Shown one piece after another: positions 7,494 through 14,312 of a stretch of DNA of 47,106 bases (within the stretch, counting starts at the first letter, position 1; every line of letters begins with the position of its first letter). Source of the DNA: Clostridia bacterium. Its GTDB lineage: Bacteria; Bacillota; Clostridia; Oscillospirales; CAG-272. A model generated the notes under the pieces. The model was not told the DNA's origin and made no database searches. It saw only the letters and a list, made by a program, of their open reading frames with translations. The translations under genes and the position numbers were made by a program. Location: assembly GCA_017452525.1 (NCBI GenBank), contig JAFTMG010000040.1, forward strand, positions 1-47,106, read 5' to 3'.

Positions 7494-8392
7494 ATCTTGC
7501 CCACCTCCTTGAGATGATGATAGCAGGCGATATCACAGCGGCGGCCGCACAGGCAGGGGGCGTATCCGCTCTGCGTGTTGGGCAGGAATCTCATTTTGGG
7601 GTAGAGCGCGCGCGCCGAGACGGCATCAAAGCGCTTCTCACCCGACAGGATCGCCTCCCGTTCAGGATTCCCCCGCAAAAAATCCTCGGTCATAAAGGGA
7701 TTGGAGCGATGCGCGCCCTTATAATAGACGGCACATTGCCACGTGTCCAGACCTTCCTCTGAGATCGCCTTGCCGGGACAGGCGGCGATGCAGGCGCCGC
7801 AACCGTCGCAGAGCGGCTCGGTCAGCGGAGGATCGACCTCCAGCGGCATATCTGTAATGATGAATGCCCAGCGCATATACGGGCCGTGACCCTTGGCGAT
7901 GATCTTCCCGTTCAAGCCCATCTCGCCAAGACCGCAGGCACGGGCGGCGGTACCGAAATCGATCAGCACATCGGGCGCGGGCTTACCCGCCTCCACAGGG
8001 TCGGAGATCAGCTCAAAGGTATCGACCACCTCGGGATTGGTGCTCTTATCCCCCTTGGCACGGAGATTGGGAACGGTGCGCTGCAGGCAGGCATCGTATC
8101 CCTCGTCCTCGATCATGTTGCCCATCTTGAAGAGAAAGATCTCGGCAAACTGCTCGTCGATGTATTTGACACCGAGGGTGGTATAGGTATAATACTGTCT
8201 GTCATGCGCCATCGCCTCATACAATCCCCGCGGCACGGCAAAGCCAAACCCGATGATGCACTTGGCGGCGGGCAGGATCATTTTCGGGTCACGCTGAGGG
8301 TCGCATCCCTCAAAGAGCGCAAGCGATCCGATGCCGCAGAGGGCGGCGCCCAGCTCACGGGCGCGATCCTTGATCATTTGTGCAGTCAGCAT
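7490..8392 (-). CDS. Double [4Fe-4S] cluster protein B, QueG/reductive-dehalogenase-like
   Basis: 300 residues from the ATG at 8392, chosen because AAGGAGGAG lies 7 bases upstream; longer frames run into the cupin gene and are Arg-rich noise. Cluster residues are CDGCGACIAACPG, then WQCAVYY and CLCGRRCDIACYHHL, nearly superimposable on protein C. It is the shortest of the three paralogues, ending just after the last cysteine motif. It starts 7 bases inside the end of the cupin gene and its stop overlaps the next start (ATGA). Proteins B and C are closer to each other than to A, which suggests a recent tandem duplication inside the operon. Confidence 0.7.
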   Translation of the reverse strand: MLTAQMIKDRARELGAALCGIGSLALFEGCDPQRDPKMILPAAKCIIGFGFAVPRGLYEAMAHDRQYYTYTTLGVKYIDEQFAEIFLFKMGNMIEDEGYDACLQRTVPNLRAKGDKSTNPEVVDTFELISDPVEAGKPAPDVLIDFGTAARACGLGEMGLNGKIIAKGHGPYMRWAFIITDMPLEVDPPLTEPLCDGCGACIAACPGKAISEEGLDTWQCAVYYKGAHRSNPFMTEDFLRGNPEREAILSGEKRFDAVSARALYPKMRFLPNTQSGYAPCLCGRRCDIACYHHLKEVGKI

Positions 8393-8745
8393 CCGCAATC
8401 TCCTCCTTCCGCGGGACATTTGTCGGTATTCTGCGACGAGGTATCGGCGTTCTCTACGATCAGCACCGTCGCGTCGGGGCTGACGATGATATGATGCCAC
8501 TCACCGGGGAGCACATCATAGATCGCATTGCGTTTCATTTCGGTCTTTTCGATCTTGCCGTCCTCACCGCGCACAAGCATGCTTCCCTGCCCGGAGAGAA
8601 GAATGAAGCATTCATGCGTCTCACGGTGCCGCTCCCAGCCGGTCAGTGCGGCAAAGCGGTCAGAGTACCGAAGCATACCCACGCGCCATTCCCCCGCGGT
8701 CAGCACGGTGCTGTAGCCTTCACCGTGATATGTAATCTCTTTCAT
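8386..8745 (-). CDS. Small cupin-domain protein
   Basis: 119 residues forming a single beta-barrel cupin: ERHRETHECFILLSGQGSML gives the first cupin motif with likely metal ligands His and Glu, followed by GEWHHIIV as the second motif. It ends in a Cys-containing tail (EGGDCGC). Start at 8745 (MKEITYHGEG) is supported by GGAGG 8 bases upstream and by an ATGA overlap with the stop of the upstream Fe-S gene. Single-domain cupins bind or convert small sugars or acids, or act as storage or chaperone partners. Here it lies between Fe-S paralogues A and B, which suggests it works on the same small molecule. The exact activity is unknown. Confidence 0.75.
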   Translation of the reverse strand: MKEITYHGEGYSTVLTAGEWRVGMLRYSDRFAALTGWERHRETHECFILLSGQGSMLVRGEDGKIEKTEMKRNAIYDVLPGEWHHIIVSPDATVLIVENADTSSQNTDKCPAEGGDCGC

Positions 8746-9821
8746 CTGTCCAACCTCCATGGCTTTTTGGTGCGCAGGGGTTCATGGAAGCGATCCTCCA
8801 TGCATCCGCCCTTCTTCTCCAGCATGCTGACACAGCCGCGGATGCAGCCGCCGCATTTCGCCATATTATAGCCGACCCAGCTGGGGAAATATTTCTGCAG
8901 CGCGGTATAGACCTTCATGATCTCCGCTTCATCCGCCACGTCGGTCTTCCCCTCCAGCAGATCGAGCGCGCCGTCCTCATTCCTGTCAAATACCTCTTTG
9001 GGAACAAAGGGATTGTAATATCGCCCCGCATGGGTGTAAAAGGCGTAACAGCGCCACATATCGATATCCCCCCACTCGCACTTCTTGCCGTCCAGATCGA
9101 CCGTAACAGAGCGTCCCGAGCCGATCGCGGGAATACACCCACCGGGACATTCGCGCACGCAGGCACCGCACTTGCGGCACAGCGGGGGACCGTCATACAT
9201 CTCGTCATATTCCAGCTCGGCATCGGTAAACAGAAATGCCACACGCTGAAGCGGTCCGAACTCGGGGGTCAACAGCATCTTGCTCCAACCGATCTCGCCC
9301 AGACCGCAGGCAACGGCGGCAAGACGGAACTGAAATTGCAGATCGGGCGCCACACTGCCCTCTCGCGCGGGGCGGGTGAACTGCACGGTGCGGTGATGCG
9401 CCGTGGAGGTCTTGGCGTTTTCGTTGATCTCGATCTGCTCCTCGGGCGAGAGCGTGTTGCCGGGAGAGCCGTCCATATCCGAAACGACGCCGCGCGCGCC
9501 CGTGTTGCGGTAGACAAATGCCTCATAGCCCTCGGATTCAATATATTTTCCCACCTGATAAAGCACAGCGGGGGCAAAGATCTCGTTGATGCCGCCGTAT
9601 GCCATCGAGGGATATTGATAGAATTGGGTTCCCTCCTCAATGCCCCGCTGCACGCCGCGGGGAATACGGAAGACAAACCCGATACAGCTCTTGGCATCGG
9701 GAAAGAGAAATTGGGGGTTCATTTCATCGGGCGCGCCGCGAAAGCGGGACATGGGCGCGATGCCGCATTTGTCCGCCCCTGCCGCGCGGGCGATGGCTTT
9801 GATATTGTCACTGGTCAGCAT
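8742..9821 (-). CDS. Double [4Fe-4S] cluster protein A, QueG/reductive-dehalogenase-like
   Basis: 359 residues from the ATG at 9821, preceded by GGAGG at 7 bases. It is the largest of the three paralogues. Cluster motif CRKCGACVRECPGGC is followed by an insert with an extra Cys (KKCEWGDIDMWRC), and the last motif is CGGCIRGC rather than the CxCGRxCDIxCY of B and C, so cluster ligation may differ. The N-terminal part begins with an AGADKCGIAPMSRF motif also seen in shorter form in B and C. Both ends overlap neighbours (7 bases upstream, ATGA downstream). It probably forms a complex with B and C or acts in sequence with them. Confidence 0.7.
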   Translation of the reverse strand: MLTSDNIKAIARAAGADKCGIAPMSRFRGAPDEMNPQFLFPDAKSCIGFVFRIPRGVQRGIEEGTQFYQYPSMAYGGINEIFAPAVLYQVGKYIESEGYEAFVYRNTGARGVVSDMDGSPGNTLSPEEQIEINENAKTSTAHHRTVQFTRPAREGSVAPDLQFQFRLAAVACGLGEIGWSKMLLTPEFGPLQRVAFLFTDAELEYDEMYDGPPLCRKCGACVRECPGGCIPAIGSGRSVTVDLDGKKCEWGDIDMWRCYAFYTHAGRYYNPFVPKEVFDRNEDGALDLLEGKTDVADEAEIMKVYTALQKYFPSWVGYNMAKCGGCIRGCVSMLEKKGGCMEDRFHEPLRTKKPWRLDR

Positions 9822-10843
9822 ACGTTTTCCTCCGGTTGTATCATAGCGGCTCTGCAGACGTCCGCGCAGTAGCCACAACGGTCACATTGCTTATCACACC
9901 GCAGCACACGCTCCGTGAAATCGGCGGGGATGCGGCTGTTTTCGAGAATCTGCGGGAAAAAGAGTCCCGTGTGATCGGGCTCAAGCAGAGAGGTCACCGC
10001 CCCCGCGTGATGCCCGCGCAGATAGGCGCTCAGAATGACGCCGGGAATCGGCGAGGTGCGGGTGGCAAGCTTAATGCCGTCAAAATACGGGGCAACGGCG
10101 TCGATGTCCTCGGGACGGATGAAATTGGTTCGCGCGAGATACCGCTCACGGTTCTCCGCCGACCGCAAAAAGGCATGGCAAACACCCTCAAAACGGTAAG
10201 CATTGTCCCGCCCGACGATCTCGCTCTCATGCGCCACGAGATTATCATGGAAGGTGTGCGCCGAGCAATGGTTGAGGCATCCGCTGTTGGCGAGCAGGTA
10301 AAGCTCCTTCCCCATGCGATCGCAGGCGGCACGCATCGCGCGGATACGTGGGAGATCGCGGTTGTACTCCCGCGCCAGGTAAAAGCCGTCAAAATCGGCG
10401 GCGATGTATTCCATTCCCTCAGGCGTTCCCACCGACATATTGACCGAGGCGCGTGTACGGACCCCCTCAAAGTTGGCATGAATAAAGCGCGCGATCAGCG
10501 GCGAGGTCGTCGTCACCGAGCGCAAACGGTAGCGGGAGACAAGAGCGTCCACCGTGTCACCCAAACGGTCAAAAAAGATACGGGAGAGACTGTCCGCACC
10601 ATAGCAATTGGCATTGAAAAGCACATTCAAGGGGATCCCCGCCGCATGCAAGCGATCCAGCGTCGCCATCTGCCGCATCGGTCCGTCCCACGGGGAGAGA
10701 TCCTCTCCAAATACGTTTCCGCGCCCGCCGCTGACACCGTGAGGGGAAAAATACACCTCCGAGATATCCTCGCGGGACCGGAGGATCTGCTCCGTAAAGG
10801 CATCGTTGGGCACCACGGGCAAACCAACCGTAAATTTTTTCAT
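9815..10843 (-). CDS. Putative U32-peptidase-like (UbiU/UbiV/TrhP-type) Fe-S protein
   Basis: 342 residues. The fold appears to be a TIM barrel as in the U32 collagenase-like family. The stretch LANSGCLNHCSAHTFHDN resembles the Cys-containing U32 segment that binds a [4Fe-4S] cluster in UbiU/UbiV/TrhP-type proteins, and a C-terminal CDKQCDRCGYCADVC adds a ferredoxin-like set absent from plain U32 proteins. It is the first gene of the operon, with AGGAGGG 7 bases before the ATG at 10843; frames extending further upstream lie in the promoter. Known U32 members act in anaerobic hydroxylation reactions, so a redox or hydroxylase role is plausible. Family assignment is by motif resemblance only. 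Confidence 0.55.
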   Translation of the reverse strand: MKKFTVGLPVVPNDAFTEQILRSREDISEVYFSPHGVSGGRGNVFGEDLSPWDGPMRQMATLDRLHAAGIPLNVLFNANCYGADSLSRIFFDRLGDTVDALVSRYRLRSVTTTSPLIARFIHANFEGVRTRASVNMSVGTPEGMEYIAADFDGFYLAREYNRDLPRIRAMRAACDRMGKELYLLANSGCLNHCSAHTFHDNLVAHESEIVGRDNAYRFEGVCHAFLRSAENRERYLARTNFIRPEDIDAVAPYFDGIKLATRTSPIPGVILSAYLRGHHAGAVTSLLEPDHTGLFFPQILENSRIPADFTERVLRCDKQCDRCGYCADVCRAAMIQPEENVC

Positions 10844-10863
10844 ACCGATCCCTCCTGTCATGC

Positions 10864-10893
10864 TTGACAGTATAGCACAAAACAGTATATAAT
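10864..10893 (+). promoter_or_regulatory. Promoter of the AraC-type regulator
   Basis: TTGACA (10864-10869), 18-base spacer, TATAAT (10888-10893). A transcript would start about 45 bases before the ATG at 10946. Confidence 0.7.
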
Positions 10894-10912
10894 AATAGCA
10901 ACAATCAAACAA
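10884..10912 (-). promoter_or_regulatory. Promoter of the six-gene Fe-S operon
   Basis: On the minus strand: TTGTTT (10912-10907), 17 bases, TATACT (10889-10884). It overlaps the divergent AraC promoter at 10864-10893, so the two transcription units probably compete or are co-regulated by the AraC protein. Confidence 0.55.
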
Positions 10913-10945
10913 TTTTTGTCACAAATCAAACATTCGGAGCATGCC

Positions 10946-11770
10946 ATGGATACTGTTTTCAACCCGTTTGTCCGCTTTGCCGGTCAGGTTACATTCGATC
11001 ATATGACCGATCAGGTGCGCCAAACACCCGACTGCCGCATTTTCTATTTTCACGCCGGGCGGGGCACGCTGACCCTTTGCCACCGCGTGCATTCCCTGCT
11101 TCCCGGCAGTCTGATCTATATTCCCGCCCATACACCCTACCGTTTCACCAATACCTCCAAGGTTCAATTGACCGCCGTCAATTTCGACTTCACCCAGACC
11201 CGCGCCGACCGCACCGTTCCCTATCCCCCCATCCAACCCAATTCGGAGGAGATGAACCGGGATGCGGTCCATCCCGATCTCACGGTGCCGCTGGTGATCA
11301 ACGATTGGAACGCCGCCCAGCGTACCATGATGCAACTGTCCCGCCTTCTGACCGAAATGCCGCCCTACTACCGCGACAGAGCCTCCGCAACACTCAAGCT
11401 GTTTCTGATCGATCTGATCCAGAACAGCACCGCAACCGGGGCTGACACCTCACAAACGGTGATCGCCTACCTCCGCCGCCATTGCCGCGAGCCGCTTTCC
11501 AATACGGAATTGGCGCACCGTCTGAATTACCATCCCGTTCACCTCAACCGCCTCGTCAAACAGGCAACAGGCATGGGCTGCCGTGCCTATATCATCTCCT
11601 GCCGCCTCTTTGAGGCAAAACAGCTGCTGCTTTCCACCGATGCCTCCGTCACGGAGATCGCCGAAACCTGCGGCTTTGCCTCCGCCTCGCACTTCGCGCG
11701 GCTGATGAAAAAAGAGGAAGGAATCTCCCCCCTCGCCTTTCGCCGCAATGTCATGCAAAATATCGTGTGA
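10946..11770 (+). CDS. AraC-family regulator, divergent from the Fe-S operon
   Basis: 274 residues. The N-terminal cupin-like sensor (about 1-150) contains GSLIYIPAHTPYRF, typical of AraC sugar-sensing barrels. Residues about 175-270 are the paired helix-turn-helix: SNTELAHRLNYHPVHLNRLV and then VTEIAETCGFASASHFARLM. The ATG at 10946 follows CGGAG at a proper distance; an upstream TTG at 10916 has no ribosome binding site. The divergent, overlapping promoter arrangement makes it the likely regulator of the operon at 4983-10843. The ligand may be the substrate of that operon. Confidence 0.85.
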   Translation: MDTVFNPFVRFAGQVTFDHMTDQVRQTPDCRIFYFHAGRGTLTLCHRVHSLLPGSLIYIPAHTPYRFTNTSKVQLTAVNFDFTQTRADRTVPYPPIQPNSEEMNRDAVHPDLTVPLVINDWNAAQRTMMQLSRLLTEMPPYYRDRASATLKLFLIDLIQNSTATGADTSQTVIAYLRRHCREPLSNTELAHRLNYHPVHLNRLVKQATGMGCRAYIISCRLFEAKQLLLSTDASVTEIAETCGFASASHFARLMKKEEGISPLAFRRNVMQNIV

Positions 11771-11934
11771 TGTTCTCTCATTTTTCTTGGTCGGGCATTG
11801 AAAATCATTGTCGTCCCCCCATGGCGACCCGCCGCAAAAACGCTTCATATTTCCCGCGCTGTACGTCACAGACACGCTCACGTGACCGATGCCGCAACCG
11901 CGCTCGGCTTTGACCGCGACGCGCACCCTGCCCT

Positions 11935-12022
11935 ATCCGCTCCATGGATCACGGTCAATTCCCGAAACGAATGGACCGAAGCCGATGATTGGCGGCCGAA
12001 CGATCTTTACGGTTACGGATAG
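11935..12022 (+). pseudogene. Remnant of a WbsX/GH99-like C-terminus
   Basis: A 29-residue in-frame stretch (APWITVNSRNEWTEADDWRP, then NDLYGYG) resembles the conserved C-terminal segment of WbsX/GH99-like proteins, whose consensus is ITINAWNEWTEG followed by YLEPD and GYGYL. There is nothing recognisable upstream in frame and no start signal. I read it as the last piece of a decayed gene; chance resemblance is possible. Confidence 0.35.
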
Positions 12023-12060
12023 GATATCCTGAGGCTGTCAAAAAAGTATTTACAGAATAA

Positions 12061-12147
12061 AGCTATCTTGCGGAGAGCGGCGCACATGACACGGTCTCCG
12101 CCTTCTCCGCAAAAAAGTCCCCAAATCGCTTGATTTGGAGACTTTTT
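12061..12147 (+). ncRNA. Candidate small RNA, divergent copy 3
   Basis: It contains GGAGA...TCTCC pairing around a CACATGACAC loop (about 12070-12098), then the linker GCCTTCTCCGC and a terminator (12111-12147, stem ending GACTTTTT on both strands). The core ACATGACAC and CCTTCTCCGC match copies 1 and 2, while the stem bases change in compensating ways. No convincing promoter hexamers were found. It lies within an otherwise gene-free 477-bp gap between the AraC and GNAT genes. Confidence 0.35.
12111..12147. terminator. Bidirectional terminator
   Basis: AAAAAGTC and CAAATC pair with GATTTG and GACTTTTT around a GCTT loop, giving T runs on both strands. It can end candidate small RNA copy 3 and also the GNAT transcript coming from the other side. 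Confidence 0.75.
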
Positions 12148-12247
12148 CTTTCATTCTGTTCCGAAGGTTCTTCGCGTATCTTCTTTCATCCATGCAAGGA
12201 ATATCGGATCGCGCATCGGCTCTCCGGCAGGTTCGCTTCCCCGTATT

Positions 12248-12901
12248 TTATTCCACACCGTGCATCTCCATCAGATCGCACAAGTCGCCGAAGCTCTTGT
12301 CGTACTGTGCCTCGGAGATCGCGCCGTTCTCCCGGAAGGTATCGAGTAAGCTTTTCTGCTGACGGAAGAGCCCGACCTTTTGCCAGCGCTCCCTCGTCAT
12401 GAGATTGGAGTGCCCCGTGCGAATTTCATTCATCTGCCTCACTTCAATCCCCTCGGTCCGCTGCTGATAGACGAATCCCAGCTTTTCCTGCACGCGGCGG
12501 CTTTTCTCGTTGCCGTCGTAATAGCCGCACCAGATGCGCCTCATGCCGAGATCCTCGAACGCGTAGCGAAGCATCTCGCGCGAGGCTTCGGGGATCAGCC
12601 CCTGCCCCCAGAAGGGCTTGCCGATCCAATAGCCAAGCTCGTATTCATCGTCCGCTTGGGCAAGGTCGTTGCGGTGAAAGCCGATGCTGCCGATCGGTTT
12701 GCCCGTTTCCTTGAGACAAACGGCATAAGTCTCGGGCGCGGACAGCACCGTGCGAATGATCTCGCGGCTGTTCTCCACGCTCGTATGGGGCTGCCATCCG
12801 GCAGGCGGACCCACCTCGGGGTCACCTGCGTAAGTAAATAAATCCTCTGCATCATCCTCGCGCCACGGGCGCAGAATGAGGCGTTTGGTTTGTAAAATCA
12901 T
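12248..12901 (-). CDS. GNAT-family N-acetyltransferase (RimJ/RimL type) with C-terminal extension
   Basis: 217 residues. Residues about 3-170 are a RimJ/RimL-type acetyltransferase: [18 protein letters not shown] at the start, [19 protein letters not shown] forming the acetyl-CoA-binding region, and [13 protein letters not shown] near the end. Residues about 175-217 are an extra helical segment ([20 protein letters not shown]) that also occurs as a short conserved tail in other Clostridia proteins. AAGGAG precedes the ATG. It lies 136 bases downstream of the radical SAM/peptide pair on the same strand and may be cotranscribed. Substrates of the family are N-termini of proteins or small amines; which applies here is unknown. 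Confidence 0.85.
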   Translation of the reverse strand: MILQTKRLILRPWREDDAEDLFTYAGDPEVGPPAGWQPHTSVENSREIIRTVLSAPETYAVCLKETGKPIGSIGFHRNDLAQADDEYELGYWIGKPFWGQGLIPEASREMLRYAFEDLGMRRIWCGYYDGNEKSRRVQEKLGFVYQQRTEGIEVRQMNEIRTGHSNLMTRERWQKVGLFRQQKSLLDTFRENGAISEAQYDKSFGDLCDLMEMHGVE

Positions 12902-13036
12902 TTGAGTTCTCCTTCATACATCATGGGTAAGCTGTTCTATCCAAAAAACGAAAGATCACATCCATCGCTTGATACAATTCTTCTCTGCCTTCCCGTTTCT
13001 ATGGCACAAGAATCGCTGATATTGACAATGCTGTTT

Positions 13037-13096
13037 TCAGCGCCCCCCCTCAAGCGGTGTTGGCTTGATTTTTATAACAGTACGTTTTTTACTCAT
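13037..13096 (-). CDS. 19-residue peptide gene after the radical SAM gene (possible RiPP precursor)
   Basis: The predicted product is MSKKRTVIKIKPTPLEGGR. The ATG at 13096 has a strong ribosome binding site (ATGGAGGATAGC, GGAGG 6 bases upstream) and lies 35 bases after the radical SAM stop, in the same direction. The peptide is basic, has Thr-Val-Ile/Lys-Ile-Lys alternation and ends in a Gly-Gly-Arg tail, with no Cys. A modified-peptide precursor is an inference from context; it could also be a small regulatory or translation-leader peptide. A longer in-frame start at 13222 overlaps the radical SAM gene and lacks a ribosome binding site. Confidence 0.45.
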   Translation of the reverse strand: MSKKRTVIKIKPTPLEGGR

Positions 13097-13131
13097 GCTA
13101 TCCTCCATAAAGGAACGCTCACGTCGGCTTT

Positions 13132-13881
13132 TTACGGCGCATAGTCTCTCAGGATCTCCATGATATCTCGCTCGTATACGTTTCCGCCGAGAACGCCGCC
13201 ATTCGGCTCGAAGGACACACACCGCACGTCGCGTGGATCCTCCGCGTACGGATTTACGGGCAGCTCATCCGTGAAATACGCCGCGAGATATTTCAGCGCG
13301 TTTCCCTCGGGGAAAATGACGTTTCCCTCGTTTACGGAGATGCCCATATCAGCAAAGCCGGCGAGGATCTCCCGCGTTTTTCGGTTGTATGGATTATCAT
13401 CCGCCGCGCTCCCGAGCCACGCGGGCTGAAGGCGGATCGGGATGCCGCACGCCTTTGCTTCTGCGGCGAACTGCTTCACCACGCGGAGCGGTATCGTTTC
13501 CTGATGAAAGGCATCCACCGACAAGAGCAGATCGTTCACGCCGCACACGGCAAGCCGCTTTGCGACCTCGCGGATCTTTTGGGCATCCTTGGAAAAATAG
13601 CCGTTGGTAATGACCTGCCGTTTCGGAATATTCCGTTCTCCGGCAGCTTCCATGATGGCACAGACGACGTCCGAGAACAGCAGCGGTTCGCCGCCAAAGG
13701 TCATCACCGTTTGGATATCATACGCCGACGCGATCTTCCGCACCGCATCCGCGGCAACCCCGGGATCGATATGCGCACCGCAGGACGTGTGATCCCCCTC
13801 GGAGCAGTGCTTGCACCGCCCGGTGCAGGCATAGGTCACGACAAACTCGATCTTGTTCAGATTTTTTAGGTATTGGTTCAT
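13132..13881 (-). CDS. Radical SAM protein
   Basis: 249 residues. CTGRCKHC at about 19-26 is the CxxxCxxC motif that binds the S-adenosylmethionine [4Fe-4S] cluster, and MTFGGEPLLF is the GGE motif that contacts the methionine amino group. The C-terminal region (RCVSFEPNGGVLGGNVYERD) resembles a truncated SPASM-like segment but holds only one Cys, so auxiliary clusters are doubtful. It is followed by the 19-residue peptide gene. It has a good promoter (14130-14158), but the predicted leader is about 240 bases long and the ribosome binding site (GGGGGA) is weak. Radical SAM proteins of this size beside tiny ORFs often modify peptides; the substrate here is unproven. Confidence 0.8.
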   Translation of the reverse strand: MNQYLKNLNKIEFVVTYACTGRCKHCSEGDHTSCGAHIDPGVAADAVRKIASAYDIQTVMTFGGEPLLFSDVVCAIMEAAGERNIPKRQVITNGYFSKDAQKIREVAKRLAVCGVNDLLLSVDAFHQETIPLRVVKQFAAEAKACGIPIRLQPAWLGSAADDNPYNRKTREILAGFADMGISVNEGNVIFPEGNALKYLAAYFTDELPVNPYAEDPRDVRCVSFEPNGGVLGGNVYERDIMEILRDYAP

Positions 13882-14129
13882 ATTTCCCCCATATAAGCGG
13901 CAATTGCGTCAGCCGTGAACTCGGCTGTTCCCTCACATCACGTTCAACGTATATCCCCGGATAGCCGGAATAAAATACGTCTCGTTCAGCCCCCCGTTGC
14001 TTTTTCTGCCCGACGGGACCCGATTCATCCAAATGCAGGAATACTCTTTGGAAAGAGACGTGATCTCTCTTCAAGCCCTCTTTTCACATACGGCGATTGA
14101 TCACCAAAACAAAAATACGGTACAATCTT
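13882..14129 (-). other. Long untranslated leader of the radical SAM gene
   Basis: About 240 bases between the predicted transcription start (near 14123) and the ATG at 13881. It contains short frames with protein-like composition in two different phases (for example one ending at a TGA near 13933), but none has a start signal or a recognisable family. It may be a structured leader or a decayed gene. Confidence 0.3.
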
Positions 14130-14158
14130 ATTTTAGCATGATATGATCGGGGCGTCAA
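14130..14158 (-). promoter_or_regulatory. Promoter of the radical SAM/peptide unit
   Basis: On the minus strand: TTGACG (14158-14153), 17 bases, TAAAAT (14135-14130). Confidence 0.65.
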
Positions 14159-14248
14159 GGCAAAAATACGGTTGCGGCGTATTTCGTCATCGAACGAACC
14201 GCTCAGGTTGGGGATTCTGCAAACTCAAAAAAATTCTCACATTTATCA

Positions 14249-14276
14249 TTGCTTTTCACGATAACCGTGCTATAAT
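14249..14276 (+). promoter_or_regulatory. Promoter of lipoprotein gene 2
   Basis: TTGCTT (14249-14254), 16 bases, TATAAT (14271-14276), 36 bases before the ATG at 14313. Confidence 0.65.
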
Positions 14277-14312
14277 AAAGGAGGTCATATCAACAACAAG
14301 GAGGATACCTTT

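Noticed and set aside
5103..7517. An 804-residue open frame on the plus strand
   Set aside because: It is antisense to the lipoprotein and Fe-S genes, rich in His, Gly and Arg, with no family, ribosome binding site or start context. It is an artefact of the high-GC third positions of the minus-strand genes.
4983..10843. Interpretation of the Fe-S operon as queuosine biosynthesis
   Set aside because: There are three divergent paralogues but no other queuosine gene (tgt, queA, queC-F) in the operon, and cupin, U32-like and lipoprotein partners point to something else.
13718..14074. A 118-residue minus frame upstream of and overlapping the radical SAM gene
   Set aside because: It begins with TTG, has no family, and runs inside the radical SAM gene in another phase. 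I treat this stretch as leader.
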